A stretch of 64,000 bases of DNA from Kaistia hirudinis (GTDB lineage: Bacteria > Pseudomonadota > Alphaproteobacteria > Rhizobiales > Kaistiaceae). Both the position numbers and the translations under genes were made by a program. The first letter of the stretch is position 1, and every line of letters starts with the position of its first letter. The notes under the pieces were generated by a model. That model was not told where the DNA came from. It did no database searches and saw only the letters and a list, made by a program, of their open reading frames with translations. The DNA is taken from positions 992,001-1,056,000 of the forward strand of contig NZ_JACIDS010000001.1 of assembly GCF_014196455.1 (NCBI RefSeq), written 5' to 3'. Positions 56,254 through 64,000 of this stretch are shown here, one piece after another.

Positions 56254-56277
56254 GGGCGCGCCGCAACAAGCGCGCCC
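56254..56277 (-). terminator. Strong stem-loop between tuf and rpsJ
   Basis: Eight-base GC-only arms GGGCGCGC and GCGCGCCC enclose an eight-base loop in the 62-base gap. No T-run follows on the minus strand. It may act as a partial terminator or mRNA processing signal separating tuf output from the S10 genes. Confidence 0.5.
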
Positions 56278-56292
56278 CGTCCGGATCTAGCC

Positions 56293-57483
<1,191 letters not shown>

Positions 57484-57536
57484 CGGACTTCTCCGTCTCG
57501 TTCAGCTGGTTTCGTGTCGCGCTATCTAGAAAGGGC

Positions 57537-59612
57537 TCAGGCGTACTTCGCCTGAACTTCCTGAGCGACGGCCTGCGGAACCTGCTCATAGTGGTCAAAC
57601 TGCATCGTGTAGCTCGCGCGCCCCTGGCTCATGGAGCGCAGGTTGTTCACGTAGGAGAACATGTTCGCGAGCGGCACGAAGGCGGTGATGACATTCGCGT
57701 TGCCGCGCATGTCCTGGCCCTGGATCTGGCCACGGCGGGAATTCAGATCGCCGATAACCGAGCCGACGAAATCTTCCGGCGAGACCACTTCGACCTTCAT
57801 GATGGGCTCGAGAAGGGCCGGATTGGCCTTCAGGAGACCTTCGCGAAGAGCGGCACGCGAGGCGATTTCGAACGCGATCGCCGAGGAGTCCACCTCGTGA
57901 TAGGCGCCGTCGATCAGCGAGACCTTGACGTCCACGACCGGGAAGCCGGCGATCGGGCCGGAGGTCATGACCGAGTTCAGGCCCTTTTCGACGCCCGGGA
58001 CGTATTCCTTCGGAACCACGCCGCCGACGATCTTGTTCTCGAACTGGTAGCCAGCGCCGATCTCGTTCGGCTCGATCATGAACTTGACGCGAGCGAACTG
58101 GCCGGTACCACCGGTCTGCTTCTTGTGCGTGTAGTCGATCTCGGTCGCCTTGCGGATCGTCTCGCGATACGCAACCTGCGGAGCACCGACATTCACGTTG
58201 ATGTTGTACGGCGCACGGCGAAGGATATCGATCTTGATGTCGAGGTGAAGCTCGCCCATGCCCTTGATGATGGTCTGGCCGGACTCGCTGTCGGTCGACA
58301 CGCGGAAGGACGGATCCTCGGACGCGAGCTTCTGCAGGGCAAGCGACAGCTTCTCCTGATCGGCCTTCGTCGCCGCCTCGACCGACATCTCGATGACGGG
58401 GTCCGGGAACTCCATCTTCTCGAGGATGACGGGCGACGCCGGATCGCAGAGCGTGTCGCCGGTGCGGGCTTCCTTGAGGCCGACCAGAGCGACGATGTCG
58501 CCGGCATAGGCCTCTTCGATGTCCTCACGCGAATTGGCGTGCATCTGGACCATGCGGCCGATGCGCTCGCGCTTTTCCTTGGTCGAGTTGAGCAGCGTCG
58601 TACCCTTCTGCAGCACACCCGAATAGATGCGTGCGAAGGTCAGGATGCCGAACGGGTCCTCGATGATCTTGAACGCGAGCATCGAGAGCGGCTCGGAGTC
58701 GGTCGAATGACGCTCGACTTCCTGCTCGGTCTTCGGGTCGATGCCCTTGGTCGGCGGAACGTCGACCGGCGACGGCAGGTAGTCGACGACCGCGTCGAGC
58801 AGCGTCTGCACGCCCTTGTTCTTGAACGCCGAGCCCGTGAGGACCGGGAACCAGGTCGAATGCAGCACGGCCTTGCGGATGAGCGACTTCAGCGTCGCGA
58901 CGTCGGGCTCGGTGCCCTCGAGATAGGCTTCCATCGCGGTGTCGTCGAGCTCGACGGCAGCCTCGATCAGTTCGGCGCGAGCCTCCTGAGCCCGCTCCAG
59001 CAGATCGGCCGGGATCTCGACGACGTCATACTTCGCGCCGAGGCTCTCGTCGTGCCAGACAACCGCACGCATCTCGACGAGGTCGATGATGCCCTTGAAG
59101 TCCTGCTCGGCGCCGATCGGCAGCTGGATCGGGACGGGACGCGCGCCGAGGCGGGTCTTGATGTCCGCGATGCACATGTCGAAGTTCGCGCCGGTCTTGT
59201 CCATCTTGTTGCAGAAGACAATGCGCGGCACGTGGTACTTGTCGCCCTGGCGCCAGACGGTCTCGGTCTGGGGCTCGACACCCTGGTTGGAGTCGAGCAC
59301 GCACACGGCACCGTCGAGAACGCGCAGCGAACGCTCGACTTCGATCGTGAAGTCGACGTGGCCGGGCGTGTCGATGATGTTCAGGCGCTTGCCGTTCCAG
59401 AAGGTGGTCGTGGCCGCAGACGTGATCGTGATGCCACGCTCCTGCTCCTGCTCCATGTAGTCCATGGTGGCGGCGCCGTCATGGACTTCGCCGATCTTAT
59501 GGCTCTTGCCGGAGTAGTAGAGGATGCGCTCGGTCGTCGTGGTCTTGCCGGCATCGATGTGGGCCATGATGCCGAAATTGCGGTAGTCTTCGATCTTGTG
59601 CGTGCGGGCCAT
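57537..59612 (-). CDS. fusA: Elongation factor G
   Basis: A 691-residue translocation GTPase. G1 is [10 protein letters not shown]3 is DTPGHVDF, G4 is CNKMDKTG. Domain IV ends with [18 protein letters not shown] and the family C-terminal region [14 protein letters not shown] strong AAGGTGAG ribosome-binding site precedes the ATG. Fusidic-acid-contact residues were not examined in detail. Confidence 0.98.
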   Translation of the reverse strand: MARTHKIEDYRNFGIMAHIDAGKTTTTERILYYSGKSHKIGEVHDGAATMDYMEQEQERGITITSAATTTFWNGKRLNIIDTPGHVDFTIEVERSLRVLDGAVCVLDSNQGVEPQTETVWRQGDKYHVPRIVFCNKMDKTGANFDMCIADIKTRLGARPVPIQLPIGAEQDFKGIIDLVEMRAVVWHDESLGAKYDVVEIPADLLERAQEARAELIEAAVELDDTAMEAYLEGTEPDVATLKSLIRKAVLHSTWFPVLTGSAFKNKGVQTLLDAVVDYLPSPVDVPPTKGIDPKTEQEVERHSTDSEPLSMLAFKIIEDPFGILTFARIYSGVLQKGTTLLNSTKEKRERIGRMVQMHANSREDIEEAYAGDIVALVGLKEARTGDTLCDPASPVILEKMEFPDPVIEMSVEAATKADQEKLSLALQKLASEDPSFRVSTDSESGQTIIKGMGELHLDIKIDILRRAPYNINVNVGAPQVAYRETIRKATEIDYTHKKQTGGTGQFARVKFMIEPNEIGAGYQFENKIVGGVVPKEYVPGVEKGLNSVMTSGPIAGFPVVDVKVSLIDGAYHEVDSSAIAFEIASRAALREGLLKANPALLEPIMKVEVVSPEDFVGSVIGDLNSRRGQIQGQDMRGNANVITAFVPLANMFSYVNNLRSMSQGRASYTMQFDHYEQVPQAVAQEVQAKYA

Positions 59613-59635
59613 GATGGTCTCACCTTGTCCGATCG

Positions 59636-60106
59636 TTACCAGCGATAATGCGAGAAGGCGCGGTTGGCCTCCGCCATGCGGTGCGTGTCTTCGCGCTTCT
59701 TGACCGCGTTGCCGCGATTGTTCGAAGCGTCGAGGAGCTCGCCCGAGAGGCGCTCGATCATCGTCTTCTCGTTGCGGGCACGGGCAGCCGTCAGCAGCCA
59801 GCGGATCGCGAGGGCCTGGCGGCGGTCCGTACGAACCTCGACCGGGACCTGATAGGTCGCACCACCGACGCGGCGCGAACGAACTTCGATATGCGGCGCG
59901 ACATTGTCCAGCGCCTGGCGGAACACGGCAACCGGCTCCTGCTTGGTGCGGGCCTGGATGACGTCGAGGGCGCCGTAAACGATGCTCTCGGCAACCGACT
60001 TCTTGCCGTCATACATGACGGCATTCATGAACTTGGTGACGACGATATCGCCGAACTTCGGGTCCGGGATGATCTCGCGCTTCTCGGCTTTATGGCGACG
60101 GGACAT
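59636..60106 (-). CDS. rpsG: 30S ribosomal protein S7
   Basis: A 156-residue head-assembly initiator. [20 protein letters not shown] starts it and [18 protein letters not shown] is conserved. It lies 12 bases after rpsL. In E. coli S7 represses the str operon from the rpsL-rpsG gap; the short gap here makes that structure unlikely. Confidence 0.97.
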   Translation of the reverse strand: MSRRHKAEKREIIPDPKFGDIVVTKFMNAVMYDGKKSVAESIVYGALDVIQARTKQEPVAVFRQALDNVAPHIEVRSRRVGGATYQVPVEVRTDRRQALAIRWLLTAARARNEKTMIERLSGELLDASNNRGNAVKKREDTHRMAEANRAFSHYRW

Positions 60107-60118
60107 AAACGAAACCCC

Positions 60119-60490
60119 TTACTTCGGACGCTTCGCGCCGTACTTCGAACGACGCTGCTTACGGTTCTTGACGCCCTGGGTGTCGAGCACGCCGCGCAGA
60201 ATGTGGTAGCGCACGCCCGGCAAGTCCTTGACGCGACCGCCGCGGATCATGACGACCGAGTGTTCCTGCAGGTTATGGCCCTCACCAGGGATGTAGCCGA
60301 TAACCTCGAACTGATTGGTCAAACGCACCTTGGCGACCTTACGAAGCGCCGAGTTCGGCTTCTTCGGGGTCGTCGTATAAACGCGCGTGCAGACGCCGCG
60401 CTTCTGCGGGTTCTGCTCGAGCGCGGGAACCTTGTTCCGCTTGGCCGGCGCCTGGCGAGGCTTCCGGATCAACTGATTAATAGTCGGCAT
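60119..60490 (-). CDS. rpsL: 30S ribosomal protein S12
   Basis: A 123-residue decoding-centre protein. It starts [13 protein letters not shown] at 60490; the upstream frame extension is not used. The positions where streptomycin resistance mutations fall, Lys43 (TTTPKKPNS) and Lys88 (GGRVKDLPG), are wild type, so ribosomal streptomycin sensitivity is expected. First gene of the cluster; rpoC is not adjacent. Confidence 0.98.
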   Translation of the reverse strand: MPTINQLIRKPRQAPAKRNKVPALEQNPQKRGVCTRVYTTTPKKPNSALRKVAKVRLTNQFEVIGYIPGEGHNLQEHSVVMIRGGRVKDLPGVRYHILRGVLDTQGVKNRKQRRSKYGAKRPK

Positions 60491-60931
60491 GCGTCGCCTT
60501 TCAGCTAGCCTACGGTCCTGATCGCATCGCTTCCCAACCCTCGCCGGTGACCTTGCGGCCATAAACGAAGGGCGCCATTCCACCCGGAGGTGGAGGCGCC
60601 ACGAGAAGCAGAGGATCACGGCTTACGCCGCGATCATGCGTGTCGCATTCTTAACGTCGTTGTCGATCCAGACAGTGTTTAAGTCCGAACTCCGCGGCGC
60701 GGCGCCAGCGAACGCTTTAGACTTACCACCTGCCCGAAAGCTCGCGGAACCTACTTATTCCCCCCCTCCGCGTCAACCCCTGTTTACGGTTCTTTGGCAG
60801 AGCCGCTTTCCGGGAAGATTCCTGCGACGGCCAAGCTTTCGCGGTTCGATTGATGCGGAGATGAGGGGTTCTGCGCAATTATCGTTCGCCACGACCCCGG
60901 ATACCCGGTCGCCGCAGCGAATCGTGCCGAA
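60491..60931. other. Promoter and leader region of the ribosomal cluster
   Basis: About 440 bases. A promoter at 60748-60776 would give a leader of about 250 bases before rpsL. A short frame with no start codon in the leader is not taken as a gene. The right half, towards the cupin gene, holds no feature I can name. Confidence 0.6.
60748..60776 (-). promoter_or_regulatory. Probable promoter of the str/S10/spc/alpha cluster
   Basis: On the minus strand TTGACG (-35) and TAGGTT (-10) are separated by 17 bases, a good match to the housekeeping consensus of alphaproteobacteria. It is the best-looking promoter upstream of rpsL. Additional promoters closer to rpsL cannot be excluded. Confidence 0.65.
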
Positions 60932-61369
60932 CTATTGCGGCGGGGGAACCTTCACGCTGAAGGGTTTCCCCTTCTCGCCGGTGACGATCATCAAGATTCG
61001 CACCGTCTCATCGCCCACGACTCGCCCGTCATGCGGGCGATTGACCATTTCCGCGAACGAATCGCCGGCCTTGAAGATTCGCTTCTCGCCGCCGGCCGTC
61101 TGCACCTCGATGGTGCCCTGGAGGATATAGGCATAGGCGGGATAGGGGTGCTCGTGCCAGCCGGTCTCGGCGCCAGGCGGAATCTCGACCATCAATGTGA
61201 GCACCTCGGGCGCGTCGACGTCGGGGTAGCGGATCGGTTCACCGCTCGACGTCGTCTGCGTATCGAGCAGGCGCTTCACCTTGACGCTCGGCTTGTAGCT
61301 CTCTTCCGCATGCGCTCCCGACACGCCGAGAACCAGCATCACCCCCAGGACTGTCTTCCAAGGCAGCAT
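60932..61369 (-). CDS. Exported cupin domain protein
   Basis: A 145-residue protein with a signal peptide (VLGVMLVLGVSGAHA, cleavage after AHA). The single cupin domain has motif 1 PPGAETGWHEHPYPAYAYIL(first 20 shown) and motif 2 around NRPHDGRVVGDE, with His and Glu residues suitable for one metal ion. Family members include dioxygenases, isomerases and binding proteins; no substrate can be assigned. It lies alone between rpsL and the hydrolase gene. Confidence 0.82.
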   Translation of the reverse strand: MLPWKTVLGVMLVLGVSGAHAEESYKPSVKVKRLLDTQTTSSGEPIRYPDVDAPEVLTLMVEIPPGAETGWHEHPYPAYAYILQGTIEVQTAGGEKRIFKAGDSFAEMVNRPHDGRVVGDETVRILMIVTGEKGKPFSVKVPPPQ

Positions 61370-61445
61370 CCGACTTCCCTCCCCTTTTGATTGCGTTGGC
61401 CGTTCCTCTGCAGCCGGTCTTGCCTACAGGAGCCTGACCCGATGA

Positions 61446-61469
61446 GAAAGGGCCGCACTGGGCGGCCCT
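61446..61469 (-). terminator. Terminator of the alpha/beta-hydrolase gene
   Basis: On the minus strand GGGCCG pairs with CGGCCC around a seven-base loop, followed by TTTCTC, 61 bases after the hydrolase stop. Confidence 0.7.
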
Positions 61470-61529
61470 TGCATGATCACAGCAGAGGGCGCCGCAGCGG
61501 GCGCCCGGGCGATCTATGCGGCCACGCTC

Positions 61530-62816
61530 CTATTGACCGACGTCGGTCGTCGATTTGATCGCATCGCCCGTGGCCGCCGCGCTGTCCGACACCTGATTGC
61601 CGAATGCCTCGACATTCTGGTCGAAGTTCTTGCGCGTGTTCGGATCGACGATCGCGACCGGTGCGGCGACGACGAGGCCCGCGGCCGTGCCGACGGTCGC
61701 GGCGGCGCCGGCCGAGGCCGCGATGATCCTGTCACCAAGGCCGATGCGGGAATCGGTGATCGTCTGGCCCTGCGCGAGCCGGAGCCCGATCGCCTGCACC
61801 ACTTGCGGGCTCTCGGCGAACTTGCCGTGGTTAAGCCTGTCGGCGGTCTTCAGGTCCGTCAGGTCGATGACCGTGACGTTCTCCGCCGCGAGCTGGCTCT
61901 TATAGGGCTCCAGCGTCGGGTTGATCTGGCCGAGCCGCTCGACATTGCCCCAGATCCGCCGCGACGCCGCCAGCGCGCGATCGTCCTGCGAGACGAACAG
62001 CGTGAAGTTCGGCCGCTTGGGTCCGATATCAGCCATCTGGCTGCGGAAGACATCGACGTCGACATCCGGCGAGGCCAGCATGACGTTCTTGATCTTCGGC
62101 GCGATGCGGCCGTTGCGGATCGCCATCTGCCGAAGCGCCTCGATGGTCACCCAATTGCCCATGGAATGCGCGAGGATCGAGATCTCGCCGACATTGGGGT
62201 CTGCCGCCAGCGAGGAGAGCAGCTTCTCGAGCGCGTCGCGCGAATAATTGGTGCTCTCGCGGTCATAGCCATAGGCGAGCAGGCTGCCACGCGAAGGCCA
62301 GGTGAAGAGCACCGGCACGACATCGGAATGGGAGTCGTGCACGATCTGGGCGAAGCGATAGACGGCGTCGTCGAACTGGTTGTTGAAGCCATGGATGAAG
62401 ACGAGCGCCTGGCGCCCGGGCGTCTTGACGATGCGCTTGTTGAACCAGGTCTTCGCCTGGGCCAGCGTCATGTCTTCCGCCTTCACGGTCACGAAATCGG
62501 TCGCGGGATTGCCCGGCAGCTTCTTCGGCCACTGCACCTCGCCGACCTTACGAACCTGCTCGGGCGGGATCGAGACGACGATGTTCGCGAAGTCGAGCTG
62601 CGAGCCGCGCTCGCCGGAGAAGATGACGCCCGGCTTGTCCGAACGCAGGCGCGTCGTCGCGACCCCGATGTCGACGAGGCTCGTTCCCTGGGCGGTCAGC
62701 GCGACCGGCGCCAGCACGCCTTCCGGACGGCCGCCGCATCCCGCAAGCACGAGAACCGCTACCACGCCGACGCAAACCGCCCGCAACTGCCGAACGCCAA
62801 AGGACAAGATCACCAT
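61530..62816 (-). CDS. Alpha/beta hydrolase lipoprotein (DUF900 family)
   Basis: A 428-residue protein with a lipoprotein signal (CVGVVAVLVLAGC, lipidated Cys near residue 27). The hydrolase domain has FIHGFNNQFDDAVYRFAQI (oxyanion region) and the nucleophile elbow LAHSMGNWV with the catalytic Ser. It belongs to the DUF900 group of envelope-attached esterase-like proteins. The last ~90 residues are a helical, Ala-rich extension without clear homology. ATG at 62816 preferred; a longer frame to 62921 lacks a signal of its own. Substrate unknown. Confidence 0.82.
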   Translation of the reverse strand: MVILSFGVRQLRAVCVGVVAVLVLAGCGGRPEGVLAPVALTAQGTSLVDIGVATTRLRSDKPGVIFSGERGSQLDFANIVVSIPPEQVRKVGEVQWPKKLPGNPATDFVTVKAEDMTLAQAKTWFNKRIVKTPGRQALVFIHGFNNQFDDAVYRFAQIVHDSHSDVVPVLFTWPSRGSLLAYGYDRESTNYSRDALEKLLSSLAADPNVGEISILAHSMGNWVTIEALRQMAIRNGRIAPKIKNVMLASPDVDVDVFRSQMADIGPKRPNFTLFVSQDDRALAASRRIWGNVERLGQINPTLEPYKSQLAAENVTVIDLTDLKTADRLNHGKFAESPQVVQAIGLRLAQGQTITDSRIGLGDRIIAASAGAAATVGTAAGLVVAAPVAIVDPNTRKNFDQNVEAFGNQVSDSAAATGDAIKSTTDVGQ

Positions 62817-62891
62817 TCTCCAGAGAGAGACGCTCCCATACCACGCCAGCCCGACGCGGCCCATCCCCCGGCCTCGCCGCGAGACGACAAG

Positions 62892-62914
62892 AAAAAGGCC
62901 GCCCGGAGGCGGCC
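62892..62914 (-). terminator. Terminator of the choloylglycine-hydrolase family gene
   Basis: On the minus strand GGCCGCC pairs with GGCGGCC around a four-base loop and is followed by TTTTTC, 52 bases after the stop codon. Confidence 0.85.
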
Positions 62915-62965
62915 TCTTCATTCTTCGTGGCAGAACGCGCAGCCTGCTCGGGCTGCGCCCTTAGA

Positions 62966-64000
62966 TCACTTGCCCGCGGCGAGCGCCGCGGTGCCATCGC
63001 TGGCGAGGCCGTCGATCGTGGCGAGCGGAATCGAGACGACCTTGTCGAGCTTCGACAGGGCACCGAGATCGAACTTCGTGTAGTTCATGCCCTTATAGGT
63101 GCGCAGGAACAGCGTATCCTGAGTGAGGTCCGTGAGCGCGGTCCAGGACGTGTATTCGCTGGTGAAGGCGGGGGCGTCCTTGGTCAACGCCGCGGCGATG
63201 CCCTCATTGCCGGCGCCGCCCGCGTCCTTGGTGATGTCCTTCGGGCGATCGAAATTGTTCATGACATGGGCGACGGTGCGGATCGCGTCGTCCGGGTTGG
63301 ACACCTTCTCCGCGAACTGGGCGTAATAGACCGCGCGCACGAACCGGCCGACGGACGTATTCGACGCCGGCAGGCCTTCGGTTGCGATGCCGGAATCCGG
63401 CTGGGCGACCGCGAGATTGCCGAACTTGTTGGTCGAACGGTCCAGATTGTTTAGGAAGGTGTAGTTGTTGAGATTGGTCAGATGCCACGCCAGGCTCGGA
63501 CCGTTCGTCATCACGCCAACCGGGTTGTCGTAGACGGTCTGCTTGCCATCGGCGAACTCGATGACGATCGAAGCGCCGGTCCGATCGTGCAAGACGTAGT
63601 GGAAAGGCGACTTGGCATTGCCTAGCAGAGCCAACGGCGCGAGCAGCACCGGCTGGCTGGCGAGCGCCGCCTTCACTTCAGCGACCGTCGCGAACTGGCC
63701 GAGGGTCCACGAGCCCAAATCGATCGCCGACAGCGCGGCTTTCGTCTTCTGGAAGGCCGCACCGGGACCATTGGCATCGGCGAAAGCGAGCAGGCTGAAG
63801 GTCAGCCCCTTCTCATTCAGTCCCTCGACGATCTTGAGATCGTCCATCGAACCATCGGGCACGGTCACGGCCAGCACGCGATAGGTGCTGGCGTAGTCCA
63901 GCGCCGCCGCATCGGCTGAGCCCTGCGACGTCGTGCGCTGACCCGCGGGGAAATAGGTCACGAAATAAGGCAGCTCGCCGGCGAGCTCGAGCGTGCGGCC
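62966..64000 (-). CDS. Choloylglycine hydrolase / penicillin V acylase family protein, 5' end cut by window edge
   Basis: 344 codons of a linear-amide C-N hydrolase (Ntn fold) are visible; the N-terminus with the catalytic Cys and any signal peptide lies beyond the right edge. Visible family blocks are NEKGLTFSLLAF, FHYVLHDRTGASIVIEF and VYDNPVGVMTNGPSLAWHLTNLNNY, where the Asn residues help form the oxyanion site. Relatives cleave bile-salt amides, penicillin V or acyl-homoserine lactones. The substrate cannot be decided from this part. Confidence 0.88.
   Translation of the reverse strand, partial: GRTLELAGELPYFVTYFPAGQRTTSQGSADAAALDYASTYRVLAVTVPDGSMDDLKIVEGLNEKGLTFSLLAFADANGPGAAFQKTKAALSAIDLGSWTLGQFATVAEVKAALASQPVLLAPLALLGNAKSPFHYVLHDRTGASIVIEFADGKQTVYDNPVGVMTNGPSLAWHLTNLNNYTFLNNLDRSTNKFGNLAVAQPDSGIATEGLPASNTSVGRFVRAVYYAQFAEKVSNPDDAIRTVAHVMNNFDRPKDITKDAGGAGNEGIAAALTKDAPAFTSEYTSWTALTDLTQDTLFLRTYKGMNYTKFDLGALSKLDKVVSIPLATIDGLASDGTAALAAGK

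Noticed and set aside
60605-60750. Minus-strand frame ending VWIDNDVKNATRMIAA before rpsL
   Set aside because: The stretch has no start codon and an in-frame stop just upstream; it lies in the leader of the ribosomal cluster, so it is taken as chance.

Overview
The window is GC-rich, gene-dense chromosomal DNA from an alphaproteobacterium, most likely of the order Hyphomicrobiales (Rhizobiales). The pointers are an EipB/DUF1849 envelope protein, the order of the str-S10-spc-alpha ribosomal block with adk between secY and rpsM, DegQ followed directly by RarA upstream of that block, and Rhizobiales-style palindromic intergenic repeats. A genus cannot be fixed from sequence alone. No tRNA, rRNA or CRISPR array was found.

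Layout. 1-7.4 kb: a gltX truncated by the left edge, a SnoaL-like protein, a RecD-like helicase, a Tat-dependent L,D-transpeptidase lipoprotein, a YbaL-type CPA2 antiporter and a LigB-type dioxygenase. 7.5-11 kb: a TetR regulator and an MFS transporter, each preceded by the same operator-like sequence, with an FkbM-like methyltransferase segment lodged between the two copies. 11-18 kb: class II DAHP synthase, AlkA with a separate coupled Ada zinc domain, a repeat cluster, GDPD, RidA, EipB, phosphoglycolate phosphatase and ribose-5-phosphate isomerase. 18-26.4 kb: a DUF2059 protein, glutathione reductase, an acyltransferase coupled to an LTA-synthase-like enzyme, a HIT protein and two tandem fatty acid desaturases around a DUF3309 mini-protein.

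26.4-30.6 kb is an accessory island with different base and codon use. It holds an OLD/PARIS-like ATPase with a TOPRIM-like C-terminus, a YaaC-like protein and a possible insertion-sequence end. It is the best candidate here for an undescribed system, probably defensive. 30.6-42 kb returns to core genes: a RecF-like ATPase behind glutathione-dependent formaldehyde dehydrogenase, a 14-TM exporter, a GST, a divergent TetR/TetA pair with a tetO-like operator, RarA, DegQ and two unknown envelope proteins.

42-60.5 kb is one long leftward ribosomal cluster (rpsL to rplQ, 31 genes) with translation factors, SecY, Adk and RpoA. It is driven at least partly by a TTGACG-17-TAGGTT promoter at about 60.76 kb and ends in a hairpin terminator at 42.05 kb. 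rpoB and rpoC do not lie directly upstream of rpsL. The right end has a cupin protein, an alpha/beta-hydrolase lipoprotein and a choloylglycine-hydrolase family enzyme cut by the window edge.

Functional threads: glutathione and formaldehyde chemistry (gor, frmA, GST), DNA repair (AlkA, Ada domain, RarA, RecD-like helicase), envelope maintenance (L,D-transpeptidase, EipB, LTA-synthase-like, DegQ, desaturases) and efflux (three MFS transporters, two beside TetR regulators).
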